DNA of 51,162 bases from Aromatoleum diolicum (GCF_012910955.1 NZ_WTVQ01000034.1:1-51162), one strand, 5' to 3'; positions 25,338 to 35,383 are shown, numbered from the stretch's first letter. Program-made: numbers and translations. Notes: generated by a model not told the origin, from the sequence alone.

Positions 25338-28300
25338 TTACTCCTGATCTGGTTGAGCCGCGGCAGGCGCTGCGGCCGACAGTTTTTCGACTCTGGGATC
25401 GGCCCAGTTGCCAGTGATCGAATAGGTGAAGGCGAACAGCTTCTCGATGGGATCGCTCAACGCCTTCTGCGCCACGTAAGCCACCAGGCCCGCCACCGGA
25501 TTGATGAGTCCGGCCGCGGCACCGATTGCCACCGATTCCGACAGCGTGGGCTGCACCACTACCCGCAGATTCTGCGTCTCGTCGTCCAGATTCACCGAGC
25601 CGCTCATCGACACCTTGGCGGCCGGCCCCCGGATCTGCAGATCGTCGGTCCGCATCACTCCGCTGGACGCATTGATGCTACCGGAAATGCTGTCGAAGGC
25701 GAATCCCTCGCTGAACACGTCGCGAAAATCCAGGGTCAACCGGCGCGGCAGGGCCTGCAGGCTGAGCACCCCGAGCAGGCGTCCCATGCCGGGATTCAGT
25801 TTGCGGAACTGCCCACCCTCGGCCTCCACCATCATCGTGCCCGTTAGTGACGGGAAGTGAATATGGGTGGGCGCGCCGCGCCAAACCAGTTTGCCCGCCA
25901 GCACCGCCTTGCCTCCACGTACCACTTCGCCATACCCCAGGCGGCTAGCAAGCTGACCAATGTCGCGGGCCTCAAGACGGAAATCCAGATCCGTCTGCGG
26001 ACGCGTGCCGGGCCGCCACTGGCCGGAACCGGCAAGGCGTCCGTCGGGATTGGCGACCGTCACCGAATCCAGGTACCACATTCCCCGCCGATTGCGCGCC
26101 TGCAACTCGAGACGGCCAAACTCGGTACCGCGCAACGCGAACTGATCGACAACGATGTCCAGCGCCGGCAAGCGGCGCGGCGACTCCTCGGCGGCGGGAT
26201 CGTCACGATCGGACTCCGGCTCCGATGAGCCCGGCTCGGGTTTTTCCGCGCCGAGCGCCACCCGCTTCAGGCGCGCGCGCAGCGTTCCTTCGCCGCTGTC
26301 GCGCCAATCGAATTCGCCTTCGGCTTCGCGACTGGCGATGCGCCCCTTCCACCCCCCGGCATCGGCCCGTGCCGTCAAGTGCGCGGACGCCAGGGTGTGT
26401 CCGAATGCGCTGACGCGCTGCGCGCGCATATCGATCCCGGCGATCCCGGCCATGGGGTTCGTCGCCGTCTCGGTGCCTGTCGGCACGGGCCCGTCGGCAG
26501 CCGTTTCGAAGACTTTGCGCCAGGCATCGACATCGAGCACGTCAAGCTTGGCGGCCAGTTCCAATCCCCGCTCGGAGGGCGGCGGAGAGGTCAGCACGCC
26601 GAGGCCACCACGCGCGATTTCCCAGGTCTGACCGACGCGACGGCGTTCCATCTGGAGTTCCGCCCGCCCTTCGAGAGCGACATGAATACTTTCGATTTCA
26701 CCACCGGCGGGAAACTCGAGCGCGACCTTGAGTGGCCAGGCCGCACTCGCACTCTTGTTCATCGGCTCCGGCAGACTCGATGCCACGCCGACAAGCTCCG
26801 ACTGCACCGCTACACGGGCACTGTGCGCGCGCACGTCGATCTGCGCCTGCCACTGCGCAGCCCCCGACAGATGCGCCAGCACGGGCCAGTCGTGGGCCTC
26901 GCGCACCGCCTGCAGCCGCGCCGCACCCGTGGCGGCGAAACTCACCCCGCCATCCTTCGCGGTCGTCGCGACCAGACGCATCGGCTCGCCATAGAGCCGT
27001 GCGCGCGCTTCGGGAATCGCCAGATCCATTTCGGTGAAACGCACGGCGCCGGCGGCTTCGTCCAGCGCCGGCAAGCCATTCACGACCCACAGGCGATTCG
27101 CCGCGAAGCGGTATTCCCCCTTGACGGTACTCGCGTCGATATTGCGCAGAGGCAACTCCAGCTTCAGATCCAGGTTGCCACTGCCTTCGGCACGCATCCC
27201 GTCGGTGAAGCCGTCGATGCGCCGCGACACCGGGCTCTCCGACACGAAACGCAGGAAATCCGCCGTCGGACCGCTGGCGCGACCGCGAATCGTCATGATT
27301 TCCCCGCCCGGCGAATCCAGATCGGGCACCTCGGCCACCACGCCCGCGAGTGCCACGTCGAAGATGCGCGCACGGTCCGCCGTGATACGCATGCCCGGCC
27401 CCTCGAACCGCACTTCGCCGTCGATATCGGTGATCGAGGGCCAGCCCTCCGCATAGTCAAGCCGCGCGCCGAACACCCGCGTGGACACCAGAAACTGCCC
27501 GGACTTGCCGTCGCGGAAAGGAAAATCGTTCAGATTCCCCTTCAGCCGCAGGCGCGCGTCCGGCACCTTGCCGCCGACGATGCCGTGACGCAGCCACATG
27601 CGGGTCTCGTCATTCACTACACGCGGCAGATAGCGCCATACCGACTCACTCTCGGCGCGCGTCAGGCGTGCGCTGAGGTCGATTTCTCCCGGTCCGGTGT
27701 CGGACGGCCAGTAACGGCCGGAAGCCGTGCCGCTTGCATCCGGGTTCTCGAAACTTGCACTGTCGAGCGCGACCTCCAGCCTCCCGGCCGACCGCGTCCA
27801 GCCGCCCTCCGCGCGCAGGGTGGAAAAACCCATGCGCGATTCGGGGAACACCGCAGGCAAGTCCAGCACCGCGTCGCGACCGACGAGGCGGAAACGCCCG
27901 CCGCGCTCGTCGCCATCAATTTCGCCCGACATCCCGGACAGCCCCGGCAACACCCCCTGCGGGTTCAGGCCGATATCGGCAAAGCGGGCGCGGAGCTTCC
28001 ACGCTTCCGGCTGCTCGGGTGGCCCGCGCCACTCCAGGCGCACGTCATCCACGCTTCCGCGCGGGGCAAAGGCTGCGAGGCGTTCGCGCACACCCGACTC
28101 GAACGGCAGATGCGAAGCCAGCCGCGCCAGCGCCGCAAAATCGAGCCGATTGGTGGTGAACTTGCCGAAGTCCGGCGTACCGTCCTCCACCCCGCCCAAG
28201 CTCAACTCGATGTCGGTCGGATCGATGCGCACCCCGTCGCCGGTCACCAATTCGAGATCGCGCGCCAGAAAATCCATGCCCGCCGCCGTGCGGCGCCCGG

Positions 28301-29243
28301 CGAGACGGCCACGCACGCTTTCCAGATCCAGCACGGGCAAGCCTTCGCCGAGTTGCGTGCGCACATCGGCAAGCGCCAGATTCACCGACAGTGACGTAAT
28401 CTGCCCCTGACCCACGGCAATCCATGCACGCACTCCGCCTTGACCGGCAAGCCCGATCGGGTAATCGACCCACGTGCGCCAGCCCCCCAGACTGGCCTCA
28501 TCGGCGGCAAGATAGATCTGTCCCAGCCACGAGGCTGGATCCGCGGGGGCACGGCTGGCCAAGTCACCGCGCACTTCGACCATTGGCGCAAGCTCGGCCG
28601 GCGCCTGTGCACGCAGGCCGAAGCGATAGCGCGGACCGTTGCGCAGAAGACGGAAGTCGACCTGCTCGAGTTGCAACTCGGGCGCCCCGCGCAAGGCGTC
28701 TGACCAGTTCAGGCGGGCGCCGCGGATGACGATTTCGCGCTGTTCAAAAAGCCAGTCGGAAAGCGTGGTATCCGACGCATCCGGGTCGATGCGCACGCCC
28801 GCAATAAAGATCTGACCATCGGCTTCGCGGCGCATGCTCAGCTCGGGGGCCTTCAGTTCGAGGCGGTAAAAGTGCGGTTGGGCACGCAGGATCGAGGACC
28901 ACGACAACGTCGCATCGACGGTCTCCAGGCGCAGTGCCGGGCGTCCCTCACGGTCCAGCAATTCGAAGCCGGAAAGATGCAGGCGCGGGCGCAGGCCCGA
29001 CAGGTCAGCCGACACCGCCTCGATCGAAACCGGCAGCCCCGCTGCGTCGCCGATTGCCGCGGCAATCTGCAACCGGTATTCGCCAATGCGCGGCACCACC
29101 ACTTCACGCACCAGCAGAAAGCTCAGGCCACACACAAACCACGCGACCACGAACACGATCGACAGCGCACGCCACAGCCCGCCGCGTCGTGCGGGCTCCG
29201 GTGCAATGCGAGTGTCAGGAGGATTAGCGTGAGGTGCGTTCAT
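25338..29243 (-). CDS. yhdP: YhdP family AsmA-like envelope protein
   Basis: A 1301-residue protein (E. coli YhdP is ~1266) with one N-terminal membrane anchor (about 25-48) and a very long periplasmic part. Such proteins form a hydrophobic groove that carries phospholipid between the membranes. The C-terminal AsmA-like segment is recognisable (SMSGSVNLDDETQNLRVVVQ, then the AAAGLINPVAGLVAYVAQ helix). ATG at 29243 is preferred; an in-frame GTG at 29318 would add 25 residues but has no family counterpart. No ribosome site precedes 29243. Instead a short CCCG/CGGG hairpin plus six T lies immediately upstream. Confidence 0.9.
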   Translation of the reverse strand: MNAPHANPPDTRIAPEPARRGGLWRALSIVFVVAWFVCGLSFLLVREVVVPRIGEYRLQIAAAIGDAAGLPVSIEAVSADLSGLRPRLHLSGFELLDREGRPALRLETVDATLSWSSILRAQPHFYRLELKAPELSMRREADGQIFIAGVRIDPDASDTTLSDWLFEQREIVIRGARLNWSDALRGAPELQLEQVDFRLLRNGPRYRFGLRAQAPAELAPMVEVRGDLASRAPADPASWLGQIYLAADEASLGGWRTWVDYPIGLAGQGGVRAWIAVGQGQITSLSVNLALADVRTQLGEGLPVLDLESVRGRLAGRRTAAGMDFLARDLELVTGDGVRIDPTDIELSLGGVEDGTPDFGKFTTNRLDFAALARLASHLPFESGVRERLAAFAPRGSVDDVRLEWRGPPEQPEAWKLRARFADIGLNPQGVLPGLSGMSGEIDGDERGGRFRLVGRDAVLDLPAVFPESRMGFSTLRAEGGWTRSAGRLEVALDSASFENPDASGTASGRYWPSDTGPGEIDLSARLTRAESESVWRYLPRVVNDETRMWLRHGIVGGKVPDARLRLKGNLNDFPFRDGKSGQFLVSTRVFGARLDYAEGWPSITDIDGEVRFEGPGMRITADRARIFDVALAGVVAEVPDLDSPGGEIMTIRGRASGPTADFLRFVSESPVSRRIDGFTDGMRAEGSGNLDLKLELPLRNIDASTVKGEYRFAANRLWVVNGLPALDEAAGAVRFTEMDLAIPEARARLYGEPMRLVATTAKDGGVSFAATGAARLQAVREAHDWPVLAHLSGAAQWQAQIDVRAHSARVAVQSELVGVASSLPEPMNKSASAAWPLKVALEFPAGGEIESIHVALEGRAELQMERRRVGQTWEIARGGLGVLTSPPPSERGLELAAKLDVLDVDAWRKVFETAADGPVPTGTETATNPMAGIAGIDMRAQRVSAFGHTLASAHLTARADAGGWKGRIASREAEGEFDWRDSGEGTLRARLKRVALGAEKPEPGSSEPESDRDDPAAEESPRRLPALDIVVDQFALRGTEFGRLELQARNRRGMWYLDSVTVANPDGRLAGSGQWRPGTRPQTDLDFRLEARDIGQLASRLGYGEVVRGGKAVLAGKLVWRGAPTHIHFPSLTGTMMVEAEGGQFRKLNPGMGRLLGVLSLQALPRRLTLDFRDVFSEGFAFDSISGSINASSGVMRTDDLQIRGPAAKVSMSGSVNLDDETQNLRVVVQPTLSESVAIGAAAGLINPVAGLVAYVAQKALSDPIEKLFAFTYSITGNWADPRVEKLSAAAPAAAQPDQE

Positions 29244-29247
29244 CTGC

Positions 29248-29266
29248 AAAAAAGCCCGAAGCCGGG
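29248..29266 (-). terminator. Short hairpin plus T-run just upstream of yhdP
   Basis: The minus strand reads CCCG-GCTT-CGGG-C followed by six T, ending four bases before the yhdP ATG. The 4-base-pair stem is short for a terminator. It could be a weak attenuator in the yhdP leader. Confidence 0.25.
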
Positions 29267-29297
29267 AACGATACGACTGAATCCGGACAGGCTTGGC

Positions 29298-29303
29298 TAC
29301 AAT
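29298..29303 (+). promoter_or_regulatory. Possible -10 of glnE
   Basis: TACAAT lies ~80 bases before the glnE ATG in the divergent yhdP-glnE region. The -35 (GACTGA) is poor. Confidence 0.35.
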
Positions 29304-29384
29304 CCACTCCGCATCCACCGCCTCCGCACAGCCATCAGGCGTCTGGAACCGCTCATTCTACCAACGTTCCGGATCTCGCCTCCC

Positions 29385-32069
29385 ATGTCCGTCGCCTCGA
29401 ATCAGCCATCCGAAGCACTTTCTTGCGCAGCGTCCCTGTCGCGCTTCCTGCAACGTATGCTCGACTCGCGCCCGTGGCTCGCCGACCGGCTTGCTGTATC
29501 GCTGCATCAGCGGCTCGATGCCGACGCAATGCAGGCCTTCGTGATCGACGCCGGTCTCGACGAAGCGCGCCTGCGCGCCACACTGCGCAAACTGCGGACC
29601 TGGGTCGTATGCCACGTTCTCGTGCGCGACCTCAACGGCATGGCCGACCTCGCCGAAGTCACCGAGACCATGACGGTGCTGGCCGAAGTCACGATCCGCA
29701 CGGCGCACGACGTCCTGCGCGAAAACCTCGTCCAGCGCTATGGCGCCCCCGTGTCCCCAAGCGGCTGGGAACAGGAACTGCTGGTCATCGGCATGGGCAA
29801 GCTCGGCGGCCGCGAACTCAACGTCTCGTCGGACATCGACCTGATCTTCATCTACCCTGAGGACGGCGACACCGGCGGCGCCAAGGTCATCAGCAACTTC
29901 GAATTCTTCGAGCGCCTGGGCAAGCAACTGATCCAGGCACTCGCCGAGGTCACCGAACACGGCCAGGTCTTCCGCGTCGACATGCGACTGCGCCCCAACG
30001 GCGACTCCGGCCCGCTGGTCGGATCCTTCGACATGCTGGAAAACTACTTCATCAGCCAGGGGCGCGAGTGGGAGCGTTACGCGTGGATCAAGGCGCGCGT
30101 GCTGGCCGGTGAGCGCTTTGGCGAACTCGAAAAAATCGCCCGCCCCTTCGTTTTCCGCAAGTACCTCGATTTCGGCGCGATCAACGCCATGCGCGGGTTG
30201 CATGCGCAGATCCGGCGCGAAGTCGCGCGCCGCGACCGTGCCAACAACATCAAGCTCGGCCCCGGCGGCATCCGCGAAATCGAGTTCATCGCCCAGGTTT
30301 TCCAGCTGATCCGCGGCGGGCGCGACACCGCACTGCAATTGCGGCCCACCCTCAAGGTGCTTGCACTGCTCGCCGAACGCGGCATGCTGAGCACCGAGGC
30401 CGTCGCGGAACTGTCCGACGCCTATGACTTCCTGCGGCGCCTGGAACACCGTCTGCAATACCTCGACGACGCCCAGACGCACGATCTGCCGGACAACGAC
30501 GACGACCGCGCGCGCATTGCCCGCGCGATGAACTTTGCCGACTACGCAGCAATGCTCGAAGTGCTCGACCGCCACCGCGCCGCCGTCAGCCGGTACTTCG
30601 AGCACGTCTTCGGCGACCCCGCGGAGGAAGGCCACACCCTCGACGGCATGTGGGCCGCCGCCGAAAACGAAAGCCAGGCCGAACCCATCCTCGCCAAACT
30701 CGGCTACCGCGACCCGCCGGCTGCCGCGCATCGCCTCGCCGCAATCCATGCCGGCAACCGCTACCAGCAACTACCCAACCACATCCGCAGTCGCCTCGAT
30801 GCACTGATTCCGCGCGTCGTGGAAGCAGCCGCCAGCACTCCCGGCGCCGATGAAACCCTCGCGCGCTGTCTCGATCTGCTCGAAGCCATCACCCGACGCG
30901 GCGCCTATCTGGCGTTGCTGCAACAGTACCCGCAGGCGCTGCGCCGAGTTGCCGACCTGATGAGCGCCTCGCGCTGGGCGGCGCAATTCCTTACCCGCCA
31001 CCCGATCCTGCTCGACGAACTGCTCGACAACCGCAGTCTTCAGTCCGAACCGGACTGGACGGCAGTGCGCAAGCAGATCGCCGAAGCGCTGGATGCCGCC
31101 GAACCGGACATGGAACGGCAGATGGACATGATGCGCGAGCAGCATCATGCCCTCGTATTTCGTCTGCTGACGCAGGACATTGCCGGCATGCTGACGGTGG
31201 AAAAGCTCGCCGACCACCTCTCCGCGCTCGCCGACCTGATGCTCGACCTGAGCATTCCAACCGTGTGGCGCAAGATCAAGATCCGCCATCGCGAAGTGCC
31301 TAAATTCGCGGTCATCGCCTATGGCAAGCTCGGCGGCAAGGAACTCGGCTACGCCAGCGACCTCGATCTGGTGTTCCTCAGCGACGACGAGGCCCCCGAG
31401 GCCAGCGAAGTCTATGCGCGTCTCGGCCAGCGGCTGAACACCTGGCTGTCGAGCCAGACCGCCGCCGGCATCCTGTTCGAAACCGACCTGCGCCTGCGGC
31501 CCAACGGCGAATCGGGGATGATCGTCAGCTCGCTCGAATCCTTCCGCAAATACCAGCTCGAATCAGCCTGGGTATGGGAACACCAGGCCCTCACCCGCGC
31601 GCGCTTCGCCGCCGGCGACCCCGCCTTGGGCGAAGCCTTCGAACGCATCCGCTGCGAAGTGCTGCGCCAGCCGCGCGATCTCGACACACTGCGAGCGGAA
31701 GTGCTCGCAATGCGCCGCAAGATGCGCGACGCCCATTCCGGCAAGAGCGAGCTGTTCGACCTCAAGCACGACGCCGGCGGCCTGATCGATGTCGAGTTTC
31801 TCGTCCAGTACCTCGTGCTCGGTTACGCCCACCAGCATCCGCAACTCACCGGCAATCTCGGCAACATCGCGCTGCTACGCATCGCTGGCGAACTCGGCCT
31901 GATCCCGGCCGGACTCGCCGGGCGCGGCGGCGACAGCTATCGCATGCTGCGCCATCTGCAACACCGCCAGCGCCTCAACGACCTGCCCTCACGCGTCGAA
32001 CCCGGCGAAGTCGCGCTCGCGCGCGAACCGGTGCGCAGCTTGTGGCAACAGGTGTTCGGCGAAGAGTGA
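29385..32069 (+). CDS. glnE: Bifunctional glutamine synthetase adenylyltransferase/deadenylase
   Basis: An 894-residue enzyme (E. coli 946) that adds AMP to, or removes it from, glutamine synthetase in response to PII and glutamine. Two nucleotidyltransferase domains are present. The N-terminal removing domain shows GMGKLGGRELNVSSDIDL and the C-terminal adding domain AYGKLGGKELGYASDLDL; both carry the DxD metal residues. A helical linker joins them. The ATG at 29385 gives an N-terminus shorter than E. coli's. It has no strong ribosome site, so the exact start is uncertain within a few codons. Confidence 0.95.
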   Translation: MSVASNQPSEALSCAASLSRFLQRMLDSRPWLADRLAVSLHQRLDADAMQAFVIDAGLDEARLRATLRKLRTWVVCHVLVRDLNGMADLAEVTETMTVLAEVTIRTAHDVLRENLVQRYGAPVSPSGWEQELLVIGMGKLGGRELNVSSDIDLIFIYPEDGDTGGAKVISNFEFFERLGKQLIQALAEVTEHGQVFRVDMRLRPNGDSGPLVGSFDMLENYFISQGREWERYAWIKARVLAGERFGELEKIARPFVFRKYLDFGAINAMRGLHAQIRREVARRDRANNIKLGPGGIREIEFIAQVFQLIRGGRDTALQLRPTLKVLALLAERGMLSTEAVAELSDAYDFLRRLEHRLQYLDDAQTHDLPDNDDDRARIARAMNFADYAAMLEVLDRHRAAVSRYFEHVFGDPAEEGHTLDGMWAAAENESQAEPILAKLGYRDPPAAAHRLAAIHAGNRYQQLPNHIRSRLDALIPRVVEAAASTPGADETLARCLDLLEAITRRGAYLALLQQYPQALRRVADLMSASRWAAQFLTRHPILLDELLDNRSLQSEPDWTAVRKQIAEALDAAEPDMERQMDMMREQHHALVFRLLTQDIAGMLTVEKLADHLSALADLMLDLSIPTVWRKIKIRHREVPKFAVIAYGKLGGKELGYASDLDLVFLSDDEAPEASEVYARLGQRLNTWLSSQTAAGILFETDLRLRPNGESGMIVSSLESFRKYQLESAWVWEHQALTRARFAAGDPALGEAFERIRCEVLRQPRDLDTLRAEVLAMRRKMRDAHSGKSELFDLKHDAGGLIDVEFLVQYLVLGYAHQHPQLTGNLGNIALLRIAGELGLIPAGLAGRGGDSYRMLRHLQHRQRLNDLPSRVEPGEVALAREPVRSLWQQVFGEE

Positions 32070-32103
32070 CGCTCACGACATCACAGCAGGCCATGCGTGG
32101 CAG

Positions 32104-32119
32104 ACTGAAATATTTCAGT
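32104..32119. repeat. 16-base perfect palindrome between glnE and the CYTH-CHAD gene
   Basis: ACTGAAATATTTCAGT is fully self-complementary and A/T-rich in a GC-rich setting. It lies ~58 bases upstream of the start expected from the -10-like TACAAT at 32158-32163, an activator-like position. It might instead be the remnant of a glnE terminator. Confidence 0.5.
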
Positions 32120-32157
32120 TCACGGTTTCGTGCATGACCAGGGATTGAACGGGCGAC

Positions 32158-32163
32158 TACAAT
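32158..32163 (+). promoter_or_regulatory. Possible -10 of the CYTH-CHAD gene
   Basis: TACAAT lies 32 bases before the ATG at 32195. The -35 candidate TGACCA at 32135-32140 has a 17-base spacer but a weak match. Confidence 0.4.
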
Positions 32164-32194
32164 CCCACGCACCCTTACAGTGCGATCGAGCCCC

Positions 32195-33712
32195 ATGAGC
32201 CAGGAAGTCGAACTCAAACTCACCCTGCCGCGCAAGGCCCTGCCGGCGCTGCGCCGCCATCCACTGATCGCGGGCGCCGCGAAGCAGGGTAATGCGGTGA
32301 CGCTCGACAACACCTATTTCGACACGCCGGAGCTGGCCCTCAAGGCGCGCAAGATCGCCGTGCGCACCCGCCGTCATGGCCGCGTGCAACTGCAGACCGT
32401 CAAATGCGCAGCCGCATCCACGGGCGGGCTCACCCAGCGCCCGGAATGGGAACAAGCCTTCAGTGGCACCTTTGACTTCTCGGCGATCGACGCGCCCAAG
32501 GTACGCAAACTCCTGTTGCGCCATTCGCCCGACCTGGCACCGGTATTTTCAACCCGGTTCCGGCGCGAAACCCGTCTCTATACGCAGGATGACACGGCAC
32601 GCATCCTGATGATGATTGACACCGGCGAGGTTATCGCCGGAGAACGCCGCGAACCGATCTGCGAACTCGAGCTCGAGTTGGTCGAGGGACAGCCGCTCGA
32701 CCTGCTGCTGCTCGCCTGTCGCCTCGCCGCCGACATCCCGTTGATGCCTGGCGACCTGAGCAAGGCTGAACGCGGCTTCCGTCTGCATCTGGGTGAGCCT
32801 CTCACTCCGCTGCGCGCCGAAACCTCGACCATCGACGCCAACCAGACGCCCGTCGAAGCCTTTCGCAGCCTGGCGTCTTCCTGCCTGCGTCAGTGGCAGG
32901 CCAACGCCGTGGGTGCCGCGACCGGGGGCACACCCGAATTCATCCACCAGTTGCGAGTCGCGCTGAGGCGCCTGCGCTCGCTGCTGGATCTCTTCGCGCC
33001 GGCCCTGCCGGCCGATTTCGTTGACGACTGGAAGGCGCGTCTCGCCCAGAACGCCGACACCTTTGCCGAAGCGCGCGACCTTGACGTGCTGTACGAGGAA
33101 ATTCTGGCACCGGTCACCACCGACGACGCCGGCCACAGCGGCAGCGAAGCGGCGGCGGTGGCCCGGCTTGCCGAGCGTGTCCGCGACGCCCGCGACCAGG
33201 CACGTCAGGACGCCCTGCGCAGCCTCGATCCCGCCGCCCAGGGGCGCCTGCTGTTCGGTTTCAGCGCCGCACTGTACGCGCTGCCTGCCAACAGCCTGAT
33301 CGGTGCCACGGACCTGCGCACCTTCGCCCGGCTGCAACTGGACCGGTTGCTCAAGAAAGTCCGCCGCCGCCATGCAGCGGCCGCCGACCGTGTGCCCGCC
33401 CACCTGCATGCCCTGCGCATCGCGCTCAAACGGCTGCGCTACGGCATCGAATTCTTCGCCCCGTTGATGCCTGCCAAGGCAGGCAAGGCCTACCTCGCCG
33501 CCGTCGTTCGGGCGCAAAATGCACTTGGCTTCATCAATGACGTCGATGTCGCCCGCGACCGGCTTGCGCAGTGGGCAGGCGAGACACCCGAACTGCGCGC
33601 GGCCGCAGCCTTCGTGTGCGGCTGGCACGGGCGGGACTATGCCCGCCTCGGCCGCCGTGCGCTGCGCGACCTCGACCGGCTGCTGCCCGGCAAAAAGCCT
33701 TGGGGCAAGTAG
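32195..33712 (+). CDS. CYTH and CHAD domain protein
   Basis: A 505-residue two-domain protein. The N-terminal CYTH (triphosphate tunnel) domain, about 1-205, starts with the ExExK signature EVELK. Further acidic and basic tunnel strands follow (VRTRRHGRVQLQTVK, ICELELELVEG). The C-terminal CHAD domain (about 215-500) is helical, with conserved histidine and arginine stretches HQLRVALRRLRSLL and HALRIALKRLRYGIEFF. CHAD binds inorganic polyphosphate, and CYTH enzymes hydrolyse triphosphate. The preferred start is 32195. The sixA gene follows after ~107 bases, a neighbour commonly seen with polyphosphate genes. Confidence 0.92.
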   Translation: MSQEVELKLTLPRKALPALRRHPLIAGAAKQGNAVTLDNTYFDTPELALKARKIAVRTRRHGRVQLQTVKCAAASTGGLTQRPEWEQAFSGTFDFSAIDAPKVRKLLLRHSPDLAPVFSTRFRRETRLYTQDDTARILMMIDTGEVIAGERREPICELELELVEGQPLDLLLLACRLAADIPLMPGDLSKAERGFRLHLGEPLTPLRAETSTIDANQTPVEAFRSLASSCLRQWQANAVGAATGGTPEFIHQLRVALRRLRSLLDLFAPALPADFVDDWKARLAQNADTFAEARDLDVLYEEILAPVTTDDAGHSGSEAAAVARLAERVRDARDQARQDALRSLDPAAQGRLLFGFSAALYALPANSLIGATDLRTFARLQLDRLLKKVRRRHAAAADRVPAHLHALRIALKRLRYGIEFFAPLMPAKAGKAYLAAVVRAQNALGFINDVDVARDRLAQWAGETPELRAAAAFVCGWHGRDYARLGRRALRDLDRLLPGKKPWGK

Positions 33713-33819
33713 AGCACGCACACGCGACACTGCACGGCTCGGCTACACCACGGAACGGCTGTCATCCTGACGCAATGGATACCGCATAGGCTGTCGCCCC
33801 TTTCAAGGAGGAGGACATC

Positions 33820-34272
33820 ATGGACCTGTTGCTATGGCGCCATGCCGAGGCGGTCGACGGCAGCCCGGACCACGCGCGCGAACTGACCGAGCGTGGCCAG
33901 CGGCAGGCGCAGAAGGTCGCCGCGTGGCTGGACCAGCGCCGCCCGAAGAAGCTGCGCGTGCTCGTCAGCCCGACGGTGCGCACCCGCCAGACCGCAACGG
34001 CCTTCAGCGACAGCTTCGAGGTCGTGCCGACGCTCGGCCCGGACGGCAATGTTGCCGACCTGCTCGCGGCGACCGGTTGGCCGGATTCGGGAACCGCCTG
34101 CCTCGTCGTCGGCCACCAGCCTGCGCTCGGACGCATGGCCGCGCTGCTGCTGTCGGGGGTCGAAGCGGACTGGACGATCAAGAAGGGCGCACTATGGTGG
34201 TTCAGCAACCGCGTCCGCGACGGGGAAACGCAGACAGTGCTGCGCGCCGTCATACCGTCCGACCTCGTGTGA
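33820..34272 (+). CDS. sixA: Phosphohistidine phosphatase SixA
   Basis: A 150-residue histidine-phosphatase-superfamily enzyme. It has the catalytic RHAEA (R7-H8) near the N-terminus, the second RTRQTA arginine and the later GHQPALG histidine. SixA removes phosphate from phosphohistidine on HPt or PTS proteins. A strong ribosome site AAGGAGGAGG precedes the ATG. Its position after the CHAD gene suggests a role in phosphate metabolism, which is inference. Confidence 0.92.
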   Translation: MDLLLWRHAEAVDGSPDHARELTERGQRQAQKVAAWLDQRRPKKLRVLVSPTVRTRQTATAFSDSFEVVPTLGPDGNVADLLAATGWPDSGTACLVVGHQPALGRMAALLLSGVEADWTIKKGALWWFSNRVRDGETQTVLRAVIPSDLV

Positions 34273-34450
34273 GCCCCCGCCCGCAGCGCATTTGCGCCAC
34301 CCGCCATCGACGGGATGCGAATCATGTCGCGGAAAAAATTGTCGGGACGCGCAGCGTCGTCCACGCACGCTTGCCGTAAGATTCGGCTTTCAGCACAGAC
34401 GATCCTACGCTCACGCGCCTCCTGCACAATTCGCCCGGGCAGCACCTTCA

Positions 34451-35383
34451 ATGAATACATCCGTCACCGCCAACGGCACCAAGCGTTTCATCGACGGCGT
34501 GGAACGCGTTTTCTACGATGGCTACTGGATCAAGGCCTATGACCCGCCGGCCGACACCCTGCGCGCCAAACGCCAACTGATCGAGGGTCTCACCCGACGC
34601 CTGTTCAACCATGTCGAACACGGCATCAACATCCCGGGCAAACGGCTGGACGAAGCCCGGCAAGCCTTCGAAGTTGAGCCCGATCCGGAACGCAAACGCG
34701 TCAAAGGCGCGATGCTCGCCGGCGCGCTGTTCAACCGCGCGACCGACATCTTCACGAAACTGATGGAATTGCAGGAACTCGGCATCGAGATCCAGACTGA
34801 CAACGCGCTGATGCGCGAGTGCGGTTTCTGCCTTCAGGAAGCGCTGAATCTCGGCAAGATGGTGCGCCACCGCAGCGGCGAGGAAGGTATCGACGAACTG
34901 TGGGGCGAGCCCTTCCGCGCTTTCTCGATTCCGGTCGAAGCCTTCTACGACAGCCGTTACATCAAGATTTCGCAAACCCTGCGCGACATCGACCGAATCG
35001 GCGGCGTGATGGTGGAAACCTTTGCCGGTTCGCGCTACTTCGAAGGCATCGAAGACCCCACGCTGCGTTTCACCGAAGCCGCCAAGGTCAAGTGCGAAAC
35101 GCTGCGCACCGATCCGGCGATCTTCGACGTGTGGGCCGATTTTGCCGTCGCAGCCGAACGTCTCGGCAGCACCAGCCCGCGGCTAGCGGGAGCGACCACG
35201 GCACATGACCTGCAGCTTGCCGTGGACGGGGTGAACCTGATCCTGCAGGGCCGCGATCTGGTGAGCTACATCACGCGGGCGCGCGTGCCGATGCCCAAGA
35301 CCACCCGTGAATACATCGAGCGTTGCGAGCACTATCGCCGCGGCCTGCACCCGCGCATCCACCCCGCACCGCTCGCCCCCTGA
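34451..35383 (+). CDS. Conserved helical protein of unknown function (310 residues)
   Basis: I do not recognise this protein. It is soluble, mostly helical and charged, without signal peptide or membrane segment. It opens with a beta-rich stretch (KRFIDGVERVFYDGYWIKAY) and continues with long amphipathic helices. It contains only a few cysteines (HRS-GEEGIDELWGEP, RECGFC). Codon use matches its neighbours, and 3rd-position GC is high over the whole length, so it is a real gene. The ATG at 34451 has no good ribosome site. It lies ~180 bases after sixA and ~75 before a small protein gene. A role linked to polyphosphate is only a guess from position. Confidence 0.75.
   Translation: MNTSVTANGTKRFIDGVERVFYDGYWIKAYDPPADTLRAKRQLIEGLTRRLFNHVEHGINIPGKRLDEARQAFEVEPDPERKRVKGAMLAGALFNRATDIFTKLMELQELGIEIQTDNALMRECGFCLQEALNLGKMVRHRSGEEGIDELWGEPFRAFSIPVEAFYDSRYIKISQTLRDIDRIGGVMVETFAGSRYFEGIEDPTLRFTEAAKVKCETLRTDPAIFDVWADFAVAAERLGSTSPRLAGATTAHDLQLAVDGVNLILQGRDLVSYITRARVPMPKTTREYIERCEHYRRGLHPRIHPAPLAP

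Noticed and set aside
26379-28394. 671-codon open frame opposite yhdP
   Set aside because: The composition is Arg/His/Gln-rich, typical of an antisense frame. There is no ribosome site or recognisable domain, and yhdP on the other strand has family features throughout.
29358-30770. 470-codon open frame on the minus strand opposite glnE
   Set aside because: Antisense shadow of the glnE N-terminal domain; no domain is recognised.
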